DNA of 40,058 nucleotides from Streptomyces aureus. GTDB lineage: Bacteria > Actinomycetota > Actinomycetes > Streptomycetales > Streptomycetaceae. The DNA is taken from NCBI RefSeq assembly GCF_001418135.1, contig NZ_LIPQ01000284.1, positions 330-40,387 of the forward strand, read 5' to 3'. The notes beneath the pieces are model-generated. The model saw nothing but the letters and a program-made list of their open reading frames with translations. It was not told the DNA's origin and did not search any database. This document shows positions 18,539 to 29,500 of this stretch, piece after piece (position 1 is the stretch's first letter; every line of letters starts with the position of its first letter). Both the position numbers and the translations under genes were made by a program.

Positions 18539-20200
18539 ATGAACCGAATCGACGTGGCCGGCGAAGCAGCCGGTCATCGCACGCCCGTACTCATCGTCGG
18601 CGGCTCGCTGGTGGGCCTGTCCACCTCGCTGTTCCTGGGGCGTCTCGGAGTGCCGCACATCCTGGTCGAGCGCCATTCGGGCACCTCGATCCACCCGCGC
18701 GGCCGTGGCAACAACGTGCGGACGATGGAGCTGTTCCGCGGAGCGGGGGTCGACCGGCCCATCCAGGAGGCCGCGTCGGTCCTGGCGCCCAACAACGGCA
18801 TCCTGCAGACGCCGAGCCTGGTGGGCGATGCCGGCGAGTGGCTGTTCAAGGAGATCGACCCCGGCGGCGGGCTGGCCCGCTTCAGCCCCGCCGGGTGGTG
18901 CCTGTGCAGCCAGAACGATCTCGAACCGGTGCTGCGCGAGCGCGCCGGCGAGCTGGGCGGGGATCTGCGGTTCTCGACGGAGCTGATGTCCTTCGAGCAG
19001 GACGCCGAAGGAGTGACGGCGCAGGTCAAGAGTCGCGACAGCGGCGAGCACACCACCATCCGCGCGGACTATCTCGTCGCGGCGGACGGACCGCGCAGCC
19101 CCGTTCGCGAGCGGCTCGGCATCGGGCAGAACGGTCAGGGCGACCTGTTCCACAACGTGAGCGTCACCTTCGTCTCCCGCGGTCTCGCGGACGTCGTCGG
19201 CGACCGGCACTTCATCGTCTGCTACCTGACGAACCCGGAGGCCGACGGGGCCCTGCTGCCGGTCGACAACCGGGAGCGCTGGGTGTTCCACGCTCCCTGG
19301 CACCCCGAACACGGCGAGACGCTGGAGGAGTTCACCGACGAGCGATGCAGGGAACACATCCGGCGGGCCGTGGGAGTGCCGGACCTCGATGTCGAGATCA
19401 CGGGCAGAGCTCCCTGGCACGCGGCCGAGAGGATCGCCGAACGGTACGCGGACGGCCGGGTGTTCCTCGTCGGCGACTCCGCCCACGAGATGCCGCCCAC
19501 CGGGGCCTTCGGCTCCAACACCGGTATCCAGGACGCGCACAACCTCGCCTGGAAGCTCTCCGCCGTACTGGGCGGCTGGGCCGGCCCCGACCTGCTCACG
19601 TCCTACGACGCGGAGCGCCGCCCGGTCGCGGAGGTGACGAGCGCCCGTGCCGCGGCGCGGTCGGTCGAGCACAGCCACCCCGGGTACGTCCCCGTCCCCG
19701 GACCCGGCGGCCCCAAGGGGCGCAAGGGCGGCATCCTCAACGAGGTGCTCGGCTACCGCTATCCGCAGGGCGCCGTCCTGGGCGCCGACCGGACGCAGCC
19801 GGTCGTGTCCGACGGACTGCGCCTCACGGGCGAACCCGGAAGCCGGGCACCCCACGTGTGGCTGAACCGCGCCGGTACCCGGGTCTCCACCCTCGACCTG
19901 TACGAGCGGTCCCTGGTCCTCCTGAGTTCCGAGGACGGTGCCGGCGGGTGGCACACCGCGGCGGCACGCGTCGGACAGCAGTCGGCGGTGCCGCTGGACT
20001 CGTACCGGATCGGCGACGGCCCCGACGCGGAGCTCTCTCCCGCGAGCGACACCGACTGGGCGGAGGCCCACGGCGTCACCAGGGACGGCGCGGTGCTGGT
20101 CCGCCCCGACGGGTTCGTCGCGTGGCGGTCCGAAGGAGCGGCGGCGGATCCCGTAGCCGAGCTGCGGCAAGCCCTCACGTCGATCCTGGGCCTGGGCTGA
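18539..20200 (+). CDS. whiE-ORFVIII: FAD-dependent polyketide hydroxylase, whiE ORFVIII-like
   Basis: A 553-residue class A flavoprotein monooxygenase that hydroxylates the aromatic polyketide using NADPH and oxygen. The FAD-binding strand is PVLIVGGSLVGLSTSLFLGR near residue 17, with the GGSLVGL variant common in this group. LVAADGPRSPVRERLGI is the DG motif, and VFLVGDSAHEMPPTGAFGSN with GIQDAHNLAWKL is the GD motif. A thioredoxin-like C-terminal domain (from about residue 420) ends in DGAVLVRPDGFVAWR. The start is ATG 18539, with GGAG 8 bases upstream; other in-frame starts reach to 18377. It is transcribed away from ORFI-VII, exactly as whiE ORFVIII is. Confidence 0.93.
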   Translation: MNRIDVAGEAAGHRTPVLIVGGSLVGLSTSLFLGRLGVPHILVERHSGTSIHPRGRGNNVRTMELFRGAGVDRPIQEAASVLAPNNGILQTPSLVGDAGEWLFKEIDPGGGLARFSPAGWCLCSQNDLEPVLRERAGELGGDLRFSTELMSFEQDAEGVTAQVKSRDSGEHTTIRADYLVAADGPRSPVRERLGIGQNGQGDLFHNVSVTFVSRGLADVVGDRHFIVCYLTNPEADGALLPVDNRERWVFHAPWHPEHGETLEEFTDERCREHIRRAVGVPDLDVEITGRAPWHAAERIAERYADGRVFLVGDSAHEMPPTGAFGSNTGIQDAHNLAWKLSAVLGGWAGPDLLTSYDAERRPVAEVTSARAAARSVEHSHPGYVPVPGPGGPKGRKGGILNEVLGYRYPQGAVLGADRTQPVVSDGLRLTGEPGSRAPHVWLNRAGTRVSTLDLYERSLVLLSSEDGAGGWHTAAARVGQQSAVPLDSYRIGDGPDAELSPASDTDWAEAHGVTRDGAVLVRPDGFVAWRSEGAAADPVAELRQALTSILGLG

Positions 20201-20448
20201 CCGCCTCCGCTTCGGACCTCTGACCCATTCGCGCGCAGGACGCAATTCGTTCCTGAGCGCCGCTCGGGCCGCCGTGACCTGCGGCGATGATCACCGGCAG
20301 GACCGGTCAAGCCTCCGGCCGGGGGACATCACGCGCGATCCTCGCGTTGCGGCGGTCAGCGGTCGGGGATCTTCTCGTGCACGGAGCACAGCACAGGCGC
20401 CGCGCGGCCCAGCCGGCCAGGAAAGCTCCGCCGAAGGAGAGAAGAAGC
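20201..20448. other. Intergenic region of 248 bases
   Basis: This gap lies between the hydroxylase and the small anchored protein on the same strand. I see no convincing terminator stem longer than 6 bp and no clear promoter pair. A ribosome binding site for the next gene lies at its right end. Confidence 0.5.
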
Positions 20449-20952
20449 ATGCGTCTCGCACGTACGGGTATCCAGGTCGCCCTGGTCCTGAGCGCCCTAG
20501 CCCTGTCCGCACCCTCCGCCGTCGCCGCGCCCGTCGGCGACGTCCGGGTCAATCCGGGGAAGGCGGCCCCCGGCACCACCGTCACCGTCAGCACCACCGC
20601 CTGCGGCAAGGAGACCTACGGCAAGGGTGAGTCGGAGGCGGGCGGGAAGTTCCACCTCCTGCCGGGTGACCGGAAGGGCGTCCTGGTGGGCCGGTTCACA
20701 CTCCCGCTGGACGCCCGCTCCGGCACGGACACCGTGACCCTCAAGTGCCCGCCCCGCATCAAGCAGACCGTCACCTACCAGATCTCCGGCCGGCCGAACG
20801 GCGCCGTGGAAGCGGGCTTCGGATGGGCGGCCGGCGCGCACGAGGACGGCGGCGGCAGCCCGTACGCCCTCGGCGCGTTGCTCCTCGGCGGCGCCGCCGC
20901 GGGCGTCCTGGTCAGGACGCGCCGCCGCGCCGCCGCCAAGGCCTCGGTCTGA
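20449..20952 (+). CDS. Secreted, C-terminally membrane-anchored small protein
   Basis: A 167-residue exported protein. Residues 1-25 are a signal peptide (GIQVALVLSALALSAPSAVAA). The mature part begins with VGDVRVNPGKAAPGTTVTVS, a beta-rich, Ig-like strand pattern with two cysteines (about C46 and C92) that could pair. A C-terminal hydrophobic helix (ALGALLLGGAAAGVLV) and the basic tail RTRRRAAAK anchor it. No LPXTG or LAXTG sorting signal is present, although a class F sortase gene follows. ATG 20449 has AAGGAGAG upstream. It may be a surface partner of the sortase, but that is inferred only from adjacency. The family is unnamed to me. Confidence 0.8.
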   Translation: MRLARTGIQVALVLSALALSAPSAVAAPVGDVRVNPGKAAPGTTVTVSTTACGKETYGKGESEAGGKFHLLPGDRKGVLVGRFTLPLDARSGTDTVTLKCPPRIKQTVTYQISGRPNGAVEAGFGWAAGAHEDGGGSPYALGALLLGGAAAGVLVRTRRRAAAKASV

Positions 20953-20985
20953 GCCCACGCCTTCACGCTCCATGACCCACGGTCA

Positions 20986-21017
20986 GGGCCCCGGATCCGC
21001 TCCCGGATCCGGGGCCC
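20986..21017 (+). terminator. Candidate terminator or attenuator hairpin
   Basis: A 14-bp GC-rich stem (20986-20999 with 21004-21017) with a 4-base loop lies 34 bases after the anchored-protein stop and 26 bases before the sortase start. It could end the first transcript or partly limit read-through into the sortase gene. Confidence 0.6.
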
Positions 21018-21042
21018 GTCCTTCAGCGGAGGCACGACCCGC

Positions 21043-21714
21043 ATGAGTAACGGCTCCGGTCCGAAGCCCGACGGAGCGCCGTCCCGGCGTGTTCCCTCGG
21101 TCAGCGCACTCGTCTGCACGACGCTCGTCGGGATCGTCCTGCTCGCCCACGTACCGGACGGTGACGGCTCGCGGCCGCCGACGACGGCGCAGGCCGCACC
21201 GCTGCTCGCCCGGCCCGCCGCCGGACCTCCCAGGGACCGCCCGGGACCCCGGCCGCTGCCCGCGTCAGACGCGTCGCGGATCAGGATTCCGGCCATCGGG
21301 ATCGACGTCTCCCTCATCCCCCTGGAGTTGGACGGCGCCGGAGCACTGCGCCCCCCGCCCGCGTCGGCCCCGACCGTGGCCGGCTGGTACGCCGACGGCA
21401 CCGCCCCCGGGGCGCCGGGTACGGCCGTCGTGGCGGGACACGTGGACACCCCGGTCGGCCCCGCCGTCTTCCACCGGCTCGGCACCCTCTCGCGGGGCGC
21501 CGGGATCGAGATCGACCGCGAGGACGGGCGTACGGCCCTCTTCACCGTCGACGCGGTGGAGGTCCATCCCAAGGACCGCTTCCCCGACGACAAGGTCTAC
21601 GGCGGTACGGGCCGCCCCGAGCTGCGGCTGATCACCTGCGGCGGCGACTGGTCCCGCGACACCGGCTACCGGGCCAACACGGTGGTCTACGCGACCCTGA
21701 CGGGGACGAGATGA
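21043..21714 (+). CDS. Class F sortase
   Basis: A 223-residue membrane-bound transpeptidase of the class F type found in actinobacteria. An N-terminal membrane anchor (SVSALVCTTLVGIVLLAHV) is followed by a Pro-rich linker and the sortase barrel. The catalytic triad is visible: H133 in VVAGHVDTP, C199 in LRLITCGGDW and R210 in YRANTVVYA. RIRIPAIGIDVSLIPLELD and GWYADGTAPGAPGTAV are standard sortase segments. GGAGG lies upstream of ATG 21043, with somewhat long spacing. Class F sortases usually join sorting-signal proteins to the wall, yet no obvious sorting signal occurs in the neighbouring protein. Confidence 0.9.
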   Translation: MSNGSGPKPDGAPSRRVPSVSALVCTTLVGIVLLAHVPDGDGSRPPTTAQAAPLLARPAAGPPRDRPGPRPLPASDASRIRIPAIGIDVSLIPLELDGAGALRPPPASAPTVAGWYADGTAPGAPGTAVVAGHVDTPVGPAVFHRLGTLSRGAGIEIDREDGRTALFTVDAVEVHPKDRFPDDKVYGGTGRPELRLITCGGDWSRDTGYRANTVVYATLTGTR

Positions 21715-21747
21715 CGCCGAGCACTGATACGCGCCCCGACGCCAGGG

Positions 21748-23418
21748 GTGCTCCTTCTGCGCCCGCGCGGCATGCGCGACACCGCGTTCGGGCTCAGACT
21801 GAGCAGAGTGAGCAGCCGGACAGAGCCTGATCCGCAGCCGCGCCCCGCACAGCACGAGGGCGCGCTCCCGAACCAGACGGTGGCACTCGCGGCGATGATG
21901 TTCGCGGTGGCGATGACCTTCATCGACCAGACCATCGTCTCCATCGCCGCCCCCGACATCGTGCGCGAACTGGGACTCTCCAGCTCGGGCATGCAGTGGG
22001 TGGTCAACGCCTACCTCCTCGCCCTCGCCGCGTTCTTCGCCCTCGGCGGCCGCCTGGCCGACCTGTACGGGCCACGGCGCATCGTCGTGATCGGCACCCT
22101 CGTCTTCGTCATCGCGTCGGTCCTCTGCGGGTGCGTCCCCTCCGGCGACTACGCCCAGCCCTGGCTCATCACCTTCCGGGCCGTACAGGGGCTCGGCGCG
22201 GCGCTGCTCTTCCCGGCCGCGCTGGCCGTGGTCGTGGCGGTGTTCCCCGCCGAACGGCGGGGCAGGGCCCTCGCCCTGTTCTTCGGGATCTCCGGAGCGC
22301 TGACCGCCGTCGGCCCGCTGCTCGGCGGCTGGCTCACGTCCTCGTGGACCTGGCGCGCCGTCTTCTGGGTCAACGTGCCGGTCGCGGTCGTCGCCCTGAT
22401 CCTCACCGCCCTCGCGCACATCGCGGACCGACCGCGCCCCGGGACCCTCGACGTGCCCGGCGCCGCCCTCGTCGCCGCCGGCATGGGCCTGAGCGTCCTC
22501 GGCTTCCAGCAGGCGTGGTCATGGGGATGGGGGAGCTGGGCGACCTGGCTGTGCGTCGTCGGCGGCCTCGCGATCCTGTACGTGTTCGTACGGTACGAAC
22601 GCGGCCTCCGCCACCCGCTGATCGACCTGCGGGTCTTCCAGGACAAGGCGTTCAGGGTGGACTCGGCCGTCCTGTTCTTCGCGATGCTCGCGTTCGTGCC
22701 CGTGTTCTTCTTCTCCTCCGTCTACGCCCAGGTGTCCCTCAGCGCCTCTCCCAACCAGGCGGCGCTCTTCCTCCTGTACTTCTTCGTCGGCTTCGCCCTC
22801 GCCTCCCAGTGGGGCGGCCGGATCCTCGACAAACGGGGTGCGCGCCCCGCGCTGAAAGCGGGAACGATCCTGGGCGCGGTCGGCTTCGCCCTGTGGGCCA
22901 ACGAACTCACCAACCTGTCCATGCACGACCAATGGCCGTACGTGGCCCTCGCGGGCGCGGGAATCGGCTTCATCCTGGCCCCCGCGTCGACGGACGCGGT
23001 CAACCGGGCCATCGGCACCTCCTACGGCGAGGTCACCGGCATCACACAGACCGTCCGCAACTACGCGGCGAGCGTCGGCATGGCCGTGTTCGGCACCCTG
23101 CTGTCCCGGGCCATGACGGAGAACGTGACGGACACGCTCCAGGCACGGGGCATCGCACCCGCCACCGCTGACCAGGTCGCACGCGGCATCACCGACTCCG
23201 TCTCCGGCCACGGCGACGCCACCCCGCCGACCGGCACCGGCCAGGTGGCCGAAGCCACCCGCGACGCCATGTCGTCCATCCAGATGGACTTCGCCCAGGC
23301 CAACCAGTGGGTCTTCTACGGCATGGCCGTGGCCCTCGCTCTCGGCTTCCTGTGCGCCGTCCGCCACCCGGGCGACCGCGCCGCCCCCAAGGACCCGGAC
23401 CCGGCACCTCCGGAGTGA
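21748..23418 (+). CDS. MFS drug transporter, DHA2 (EmrB/QacA) type
   Basis: A 556-residue multidrug exporter of the 14-helix class. TM1 carries MMFAVAMTFIDQTIVSIAAP (the D/Q pair of motif D1). GGRLADLYGPRRIVVIGTLV is motif A, FRAVQGLGAALLFPAALAVV is motif B with its Arg, and GPLLGGWLTSSWTWRAVFWV is motif C. A long C-terminal loop before the last helix is rich in polar residues. The start is uncertain: GTG 21748, ATG 21772 and GTG 21808 are in frame and none has a clear ribosome binding site. The last gives the shortest cytoplasmic leader. It follows the sortase gene by 33 bases but is probably unrelated in function. Confidence 0.88.
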   Translation: MLLLRPRGMRDTAFGLRLSRVSSRTEPDPQPRPAQHEGALPNQTVALAAMMFAVAMTFIDQTIVSIAAPDIVRELGLSSSGMQWVVNAYLLALAAFFALGGRLADLYGPRRIVVIGTLVFVIASVLCGCVPSGDYAQPWLITFRAVQGLGAALLFPAALAVVVAVFPAERRGRALALFFGISGALTAVGPLLGGWLTSSWTWRAVFWVNVPVAVVALILTALAHIADRPRPGTLDVPGAALVAAGMGLSVLGFQQAWSWGWGSWATWLCVVGGLAILYVFVRYERGLRHPLIDLRVFQDKAFRVDSAVLFFAMLAFVPVFFFSSVYAQVSLSASPNQAALFLLYFFVGFALASQWGGRILDKRGARPALKAGTILGAVGFALWANELTNLSMHDQWPYVALAGAGIGFILAPASTDAVNRAIGTSYGEVTGITQTVRNYAASVGMAVFGTLLSRAMTENVTDTLQARGIAPATADQVARGITDSVSGHGDATPPTGTGQVAEATRDAMSSIQMDFAQANQWVFYGMAVALALGFLCAVRHPGDRAAPKDPDPAPPE

Positions 23419-23490
23419 CCGGACCGAAGGGGCGCCGATACGCGGGGGAGGAGCGGCGTGCAGGGAACCGCCGCCCCGGCAGGCCCGTCA

Positions 23491-23506
23491 CCGGTCAGCC
23501 GACCGG
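23491..23506. terminator. Weak hairpin between MFS and giant gene
   Basis: A 6-bp stem (23491-23496 with 23501-23506) with an AGCC loop lies in the 168-base gap where the MFS gene (ends 23418) and the giant gene (ends 23587) converge. It is weak but the only compact stem seen. Confidence 0.3.
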
Positions 23507-23586
23507 GCCGGGGGACCGCCTTCCGCCGCTTCCCCTCCGGCCCGGCACCGTGGCTCGACGCGCGAGGGGGCGCGAGGCCCCGCCGC

Positions 23587-26500
23587 TCATCGCTGTACGA
23601 GGTGCGCGGCAGCCTCCGTGAGCAGTGCCTCCCCGTAACGTGCGCCTGGTTCCCGCAGTGGTACGTGGGCCGGCAGGAGCGTGATCGGCAGACCGGTCGG
23701 CACCACCGCCTGGAAGACCGACTGGAGCACCAGGTACTGCTCCCGTGTCGGCTCCCATCGCGGTGCCGCCGACCCGGCCGGCGGAGTGAGGCTCACGCTG
23801 AGGCGTGCCAGCCGGTGCAGCAGTGGGGCGTCCCGCACCAGATGCTCCGCGGAGGGGAGCCGGCCCACCGCCGCGAGCAGCGCCCTCGCCACCCGGCCGG
23901 CTTCGCTCTGCGGCAGTCCCACGGGGCGTTCCATGACGGCCCGCGCGAACTCCTCGACGGATGCCACCTGCCCGAAGGACAGCTCCCGGGCCAGATAGAG
24001 CGACCGGAGCCTGCGCCAGTCGCCGTCCAGCACATGGCGCTCCGGCCGGGTCAGCCACTCGGTCACGAGAGCCTCCGTGTGCAGCGAGCACACCGCCCGG
24101 TCCCCGACGCGGGCCAGCAGGAAGGCCTGCCAGCCGTGCGGCAGCCGAGCGACGCCCTGCGGCAGCATGGCCCCTATCCGGCAAGCGGCCAGTACCGGAG
24201 CAAGGTCGACGGCCGCGTCCTCCTGGAGCACGATCGGCCTGCCGACATCGGAGCAGAGCCACTCCGCCACCGCGGCCGCCGCCGTCCGCTGCGCCTCTGC
24301 GTGTTCCTCGCCGGACGAATGCTCCAGCGCGCCGAGCGCCCAGATCACCTTGCGTCCCACGGAGTTCCCGGCCGGCTGCGGCTCGCCCTCGATTCCCGCC
24401 CGATAGGCGTTCCGGTACTTGCCGAACCAGTTGGGAACCAGGTCCTTGACGGGCTTCGGACGCTCGGCGATCGTCCGGAGCGACAGCTTCTTGAGCCGCT
24501 CGCACATCCATTCCGGCAGGTCGACGACTGTCCGGCGGAAACCCGGTTCCACCAGCTGGACCATGCCCCGGTCCGCGATCCGCTCGAGCCGGGCGACTTC
24601 GGCCATCATGTCGTCGCCGGGCCCGCGCACCGTGCGACCCGTCGCGTACTGAGCCAACAGGCCGAGCGGCGCGACGGACACGAGCAGCGGGTTCGGGGAG
24701 TGCTTGCCGACGGCGGCCGCCTCACCGACCACGGTCACGCGGACCAGCTGGCCGGCAGTCAGGTTCTCGTACTCCCGAACGACCAGCGGGTGGTGGACGA
24801 GGCTGACCCGGCAGCGGTCGCGGCGCAGCACGGTCAGTTGCCGCGCGGCGCGCAGTCGCGCGGCGAGCAGCTCGCCGGGCACGCCCGTGGTCCACGCCGC
24901 GTCCCGTGCCGGGAGCCAGCAGAGCGCCTGACTGCGCTCGTCCCGGCAGAGGACGCCGAGGCAGTCACCGTCCGGACCGTCGACGGCGAACAACGCCTGG
25001 ACGACCGTCTCGTCGAGCCCGGCCCCATCGGTCGGCAGCCCGCTCCGCAGTGTCCTCGTCGACTTGTCCCAGTGCAGCCGGAGCAGCCGCCGGTCCGCCA
25101 CGAGCGCGCTCGCCGCCGCTGCCGTCGCCTCCGGCGGCAGCCCGGGCAGCAACGTCTCCACGTGCACCCGCACCAGCGCCGCACCGTTGCGCATCACGAC
25201 AAAGCCGTTCCCGAGGTCGGCCACCGGCCGGGCCAGCACCGTGCCGTCCGGCCACACGCCCCCCGGCTGGTGCCTGCGGGAAACCGTGACGACCGGCTCA
25301 GGCCCGTCGCCGACGGCCTCGACCGTCACGGGCAGCACGCCCAGCTGCCGCAGGACGGCGCTGCCCGTCACGGCCGCCGCGGCCAGGTCGTCCCGGAGCC
25401 ACTGCGTGAGGAACCAGTGGTCCTTGGCGAGCGGTGCCAGCTCCACCCGGGCCTGCCGCAGCCCGGCCACCCGCAGACCACCGCCGGCCGGGTCCGCCGC
25501 GACGAGCACCACATCGCCCGCCCGCACGGAGCCGGCCGTCGCAGGGGTCACGTCGTTGGCCTGGTCCAGCCACACGCTGCTGCCGACGGGGCACCGCGCG
25601 ATCAGCTCCCGCTCCGCGGGATAGGGGAACGCCGCCTCGCCCTCGCCGAGGTAGAGGGCCCCGGCCACATCGTCCGCGTGGGTGACGGGGAGCAGAACCC
25701 GGGACCTGCCCCGTGGCCGCAAGGAGCCCCGCAGCCCGGGCCGCCAGTCCTCCAGCACCAGGTGCCCGCACTCGTTCACGCCTCCGTCGACCTGTCCGTA
25801 GAGCAGGTCTCCCGGGGCGAAACGCGACCAGTCGAGGTCGGCCAGCGACTGTCCGTCGGAGAAGCGGACGAGCTCACCGCGGACCTCGGCGATACGGCCA
25901 GGCGTCAGTTCCAGCCAGACACTCCTCTTCTCCGTCCTGGCCACCGTCCAGTGCGTGCGTCGCCCGCCCGAGAGATCCTGGAAGGTCTCCTCCAGCAGCT
26001 CGGTCGCCGGGAAGCCGTGCTGGCGCAGGGAGGCCGATTCGTGCCGGAGGGTCCAGCCTTCCCCCTTCAGCGAGAAGAAGACCGGCTCGGCGACGGCACG
26101 GGCGACCGCCGGCAGGCCACGCCGGTAGGGCTTGTCGCCGTTCGTCGGCCACGTCTGGGTGCGGGAGTCGTGATAGCGCCAGCCCCCGGTCTCACACGCC
26201 TCCGCGATCTGGCGCGCGGGAGCGTCCCGGAAGGACAGTTGTGCCCAGGCGACGGGACGGGCGGCGACGGGCTGCGGCCCGGTGGCGACACCGACGGGCC
26301 GCACCAGCACGCCCTCCGTGGGCGCGTCGGCGTCGAACTCGAGGATCCCGGCGCGCGGGTCGTCCATGCGAACCAGTTGGGTCTGCGCTCTCGGCAGTGT
26401 CCGGCGCGTCACCCCGGCGATCTTGGGGTGATCCGTGTACAGCAGGGCCGCTCCCATTCCCCGTTGGGCCGTGGCGTTGAGACCAGGGAGCCCGGCAACG

Positions 26501-29500
26501 GTGAAGCGCCCGTAGGAGTCCGCGTCCCGGATGGCCTCGGCGCTCTTGAGACTGTCCTTGGGGAACACCACCGCGGGCCGGGGGTTGTCGTCGAGGTAGC
26601 TGATGTCGGCGGGGATCGCCTGGTGGACGCGGATGACCTCGGCCACGTCCAGGGTCAGCCGAACCACGGACCCGGGGACGATGCCGTCCGTCCCCCGCAG
26701 TCCGGAGAGGTCGAAGACGACGCCCGGCCGCAGCTCGATCTGCACGCCGTCGGAGTCGACCACACCGAAGCACCCTTGCGGCCTGCGCCGCAGATAGCTG
26801 CGCAGGGTCTCGGTGCTCCGTGCCGGCGGCGACTTCGTGGACCCGTGCCACTGGTTGGCCGGCTGACCCGGGGCCTCGTTGTGGTTCCCGAGGCGTACGA
26901 GCATGCGCGCCCGACCCCGGTACGCGCCGAGGCCCTCGGTCTTCGCAGCGCGGCGGAGGCAGCTCTCGCGGTGTGAGAAGTCCCGCCGGGGCACGACCAC
27001 CGCGAGCGGGGCGCCATCCTGATGAAGTGCCTCGGGAAGGCCGAAACGCAGCAAGTAGTCGTTGTGCGTCTCGTGGATGATCCCCGCCTCCAGATAGAGC
27101 CGGTCGTGCCTGCGAAGCCCCGACCCCCCGTCGGCCGTGGCGTACGGAGCGACGGTGGCGAAGCGCAGCGCCCGGTGCTGCCGGCCGATCGGCTCGGGAA
27201 CGAGTCGGCCGAGCACGAGCCGGCGCTGCGAGCCCGACTCCAGGGACGCCAGCAGTGCCAGGGCGTCCCGCTCCTCGATACGGGCGCTCACCGGCTGTTC
27301 CTTGGCGTGCGTGTCCTCCTCCGCGCCGCGGCCGAGCTCCCGTGTGCGGGTGAGGACACGGTGCACGGTGACCCGACCGCGGTCCTTGTCCACGATCGCC
27401 TCAAGAAGGTGCACGACGTTCGCCGCCGTCGCCTCCGTACGGACCTGCCACTCCACACCCTTGGAGATGTCGGCCAGATCGATGAGCACCCTGATTCCGC
27501 CAGGAACCGCGTCCTCGTCGGCGGAGAAGGTCATCGCGTTGACACGGTCGCCGTGGAAGAGGGCGAGGCCATCGGGATCCAGAGGCTCCCCGCCGACCAC
27601 GAGCGCCTCGACAGGGATGTCCACGAACCATCCGTAGCCGAACTCGAAACGGGCGGCGAGGCCGGCGTCGCCCTCCTCGATCCCCACGTAGTACAGCTTC
27701 CCCCGCGTGTGTCGCGGTTCGCGGAAGTCGCAGCGGCGCCCGTCCGGTGCCGCGTACGGGGCGAACGTCGTCATGAACTCGGAGATCGACAGAGGCGCGG
27801 CCCGCAAGCACGACGCCGCGTATCCGGCACCTTTCGGCACCGGCGCGGCCCGCACCAGATCGGTCGGGTAGTTCCGGCCGCCCACCCAGGCCCGCGGCTC
27901 GTCGAGCAGGTCCAGCCACGGCCGGTACACGCCCTCGGAATCCGGAGCCTCGCAGACGGTCAGCGCAAGGCGGTCGTCATCGGTGAGCCGGCCGGTGAGT
28001 GCGAGACCGGGCAGTTCGAGGAGCTGCTGCCAGGCGGCCGTGGGGTCCTGCTCCTGCCGGGGCTGCGGGGTCTCCGACGACCGAGCGGTGCCGACGGGCG
28101 ACAGATCGAACCTCCGCCGTACGCGCACGTAACGGGTGTCGTCCAGACCCGCGGGCCCCGATGGCGCGGGAGTCCTGACGTCCCACACCTCCACAAGCTC
28201 CTGCTCGACATGAACAGGACGGAAATCGTTGGCCAGCTCGATACCGGTGGTGTGGCCGACACGGTAGGTGCCCTCGTGCTGGACCACGACCGGAAACGAG
28301 CCGTCGTTCCTCGTTCTGCCGCCCCGCCGGGCACCGGCCCGGCCGCTCGTCTCGGAGTCGTCGTCCATCGGAGCAGTCGCCAGACGGGGCGGCCCGGAGG
28401 TGTCCTGGCGGACGAGGAGCAGGGTGCCGTCCTGGCCGCGGGTGTGCCCGACAGCCTTCCAACCCGGTCCCGGCGCCTCCGCCCGCTCCCACAGCGCCTC
28501 CAGGTGCAGCAGGCGTCGCTGCACGTGGAACACCCACCCGTCGGGCGTCGGTTCCCCGATGAGGTGGTCACCCACCGACGGCGCCTCGAAGTCCAGGCAC
28601 CCCACCGGCAGCACGGCCACCGCGATGTGCGCGCCCAGGTCGAACCAGGCGCGCACATGACCGCCCTCCTTCGTCCGGGCGACGACCATGCCGCCGAGCG
28701 CCGGCACGTCCAGGAGCGTCGGGTCGCACGACGAAACGCAGTGGCTCGCCAGCTGCGTCGCCGTCAGGGCCGTGGTGGGCTCGCGGCGCTGGTCCGCGTA
28801 CGGCTGCACGACATAGTCCTTGGTGACGACGGCCCGGCGCGGAGACGTGCGGGAAAGCGACGGGAAGTGGCCGCTCAGCGTGAGCGACTCGGTGGTGATC
28901 CGCCCCTGCAAACCCTCCTTCGTGGCCGCTCTGTTCACCGCGGTGAAGGCCTTCCGCGTGGCCCAGACGAGGTCGACGACCGTGTGGACCGGTACCTGCG
29001 CGAACCAGGCGTACAGCTCGGGAGTCGGCTTCTCCTCGCGGATGCCCTCCTCCTCGAAGGGCTGCACGGTCACCAGTGGCCGGCGTGCGGCCTCGTCGTC
29101 CCAGGACTCGACGCTGCACACCACGTGCGCGGTCCTGGGGGTGGCTCCGGAGAAGTCTGCCCTGACCCAACGGGGGAAGCCCTCGACGGCGGGCACGTCG
29201 ATCCGCCATTCCGGCTGCCCGGCGGCGTCGGTCCGCAGGAACGCCTCCTCGTGGGCGGGCCGGTCCCTCGTCTGCTCCTCGTCCTCCTCCCCGGCCGCGT
29301 CGCGGGGGCCGTTCACGTGGTCGAAGATCCCGAGCCACTGCACGTTGCGCCGGTCGAACGGCCGCTCGGACGAGAGGTGGAGCCGGTTCTCCCCGGGCCG
29401 GAACTCGGCGTGGAGGATCAGCCCGGCCGGCGCGGCCAGGCACTCCTCCTCCACACGCGGCCAGTCTTCGGGGTCCCACGCGGAGGGTCCGAGGACGTAG

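Noticed and set aside
23458..26976. Long open frame (1172 codons) on the plus strand opposite the giant gene
   Set aside because: It is antisense to the giant gene, Arg/Pro/Gly-rich with no domain, and has no ribosome binding site. In very GC-rich DNA the opposite strand of a real gene often stays open.
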